DNA of 5,505 bases from Treponema sp. UBA4326 (lineage in GTDB: Bacteria > Spirochaetota > Spirochaetia > Treponematales > Treponemataceae). Below are positions 4,877 to 5,505 of this stretch, piece by piece. The notes beneath the pieces are model-generated. The model saw only the letters and a list, made by a program, of their open reading frames with translations, was not told where the DNA came from and made no database searches. The position numbers and the translations under genes are program-made. The stretch is from assembly GCA_002393835.1 (NCBI GenBank), contig DGTW01000310.1:1-5505 (forward strand), read 5' to 3'. How positions within the stretch are numbered: position 1 is the first letter of the stretch; each line of letters opens with the position of its first letter.

Positions 4877-5505
4877 CTATACAGGAAACATCACACAAAA
4901 TTCGCTTCCTTCGCCGAGTTTGCTTTTTACGCTCAGTTTTGCATTGTGATATTTTGCACCGTGCTTTACGATTGAAAGACCAAGCCCTGTGCCTGTGGTT
5001 CGCACGCTTTTTGTGTCTTTTGCTCGGCTCTTGTCTATCCTGTAAAAACGCTCAAAAATCCTCTCCTGCTGATTTTCGGCGATTCCTATCCCTGTGTCTT
5101 TGACAAGAAGTTTTAAGTAAGGCTTTTCCCTCTCCACCTTTTCGATTTTAACGAACACTTTTCCGTTTTCTTTGTTGTATTTGATTGCGTTTTCCACAAG
5201 ATTAAAAATCATCTCTTGAATGACCGTCGGAACGCCCTTTATGCAATCTTTCGTAAGGCTTTCAAGCTCAATCGAAACATTTTTTCTCTGCGCAAAGATT
5301 TTCAAAGATTTGATTACGTCGCGGCAGATTTCTTCTATGCAGATTTCTTCTTTTTCCATCGTGATTGACTCTTCGTCGAGTTTCGAGAGTTTTAGAATGT
5401 CGTTCACAAGAAGAATCAGTCTCTGGCTTTCATTGTAAATATCTTGTGAGAAATTGCGCATCGTTTTTTCGTCAACACTGCCGCTTTTCATAATTTCCGC
5501 AAAAC
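4877..5505 (-). CDS. PhoR-type sensor histidine kinase, C-terminal part (5' end outside window)
   Basis: The visible 208 codons cover the end of the HisKA dimerisation domain and all of the HATPase_c domain. The frame continues past the ATG at 5491 to the window edge as Phe-Ala-Glu-Ile, matching the segment just after the H-box in this family, so the phospho-accepting His and any sensor domain lie beyond 5505. Numbered from the Met at 5491: IYNESQRLILLVNDILKLSKLDE (18-40) is the second HisKA helix. NLVENAIKYN (97-106) is the N box, DTGIGI (132-137) the G1 box, ERFYRIDKSR (147-156) the F box and GTGLGLSIVKH (167-177) the G2 box. All ATP-binding motifs are intact, and the protein ends normally. 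The ATP lid carries about five extra residues (KSVRT) compared with the usual KETGGTGLG spacing. The partner response regulator is probably upstream of it, outside the window. Confidence 0.88.
   Translation of the reverse strand, partial: FAEIMKSGSVDEKTMRNFSQDIYNESQRLILLVNDILKLSKLDEESITMEKEEICIEEICRDVIKSLKIFAQRKNVSIELESLTKDCIKGVPTVIQEMIFNLVENAIKYNKENGKVFVKIEKVEREKPYLKLLVKDTGIGIAENQQERIFERFYRIDKSRAKDTKSVRTTGTGLGLSIVKHGAKYHNAKLSVKSKLGEGSEFCVMFPV

Noticed and set aside
4816..5103. Plus-strand ORF antisense to the histidine kinase end
   Set aside because: It overlaps the intact G1, F and G2 boxes of the kinase in another frame, and its composition looks random.
1..5505. CRISPR array, tRNA, rRNA or insertion sequence
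   Set aside because: No regularly spaced direct repeats, cloverleaf, rRNA-like stretch or transposase was seen.

Overview
The window is a mosaic of three blocks with different base composition. No taxonomic marker gene is present. Moderate GC in the phage and kinase genes, AT-rich cassettes, a PhoR-like kinase and integron-type cassettes would fit a host-associated Treponema-like spirochete or a Firmicute. This is a weak inference and should not be relied on.

Block 1 (1-3042, plus strand) is part of an HK97-type phage head module. It holds a prohead protease (S78-like), the major capsid protein with an N-terminal scaffold-like delta region, a gp6-like head-tail connector and a small head-tail joining or tail-completion protein. 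The capsid gene is set apart by leader hairpins on its 5' side and a strong intrinsic terminator on its 3' side. Portal and terminase would lie to the left of the window. No tail genes follow, so the module stops abruptly and looks like a prophage remnant or a rearranged prophage.

Block 2 (about 3054-4800, minus strand) is the most interesting part. Read on the minus strand, a mazE-mazF toxin-antitoxin pair with its own promoter and a palindromic operator is followed, two bases after the mazF stop, by a 64-bp structured site (4063-4126). That site has the architecture of an integron attC: outer R boxes, inner L boxes with extrahelical bases, an unpaired spacer and a terminal stem. mazEF is therefore very probably an integron gene cassette. 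Beyond the attC a second AT-rich ORF begins, an N-terminally anchored SGNH/GDSL hydrolase. It is cut off just after its block III (GEN) and continues in frame into a GC-richer DUF3592-like membrane protein. The combined ORF is an open, chimeric reading frame whose hydrolase half lacks the catalytic His block. No second attC and no integron integrase are present.

Block 3 (4877-5505, minus strand) is the C-terminal part of a PhoR-type sensor histidine kinase. Its start and phospho-accepting His lie beyond the right edge. A large AT-rich palindrome just after its stop is a candidate terminator and also lies near the undetermined 5' boundary of the mazEF cassette.

Overall the window records the meeting of a partial prophage, one or two integron cassettes outside a recognisable integron, and host-like chromosomal genes. 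The strongest candidate novelties are the lone attC/mazEF cassette and the in-frame SGNH-DUF3592 chimera at the cassette/chromosome junction.
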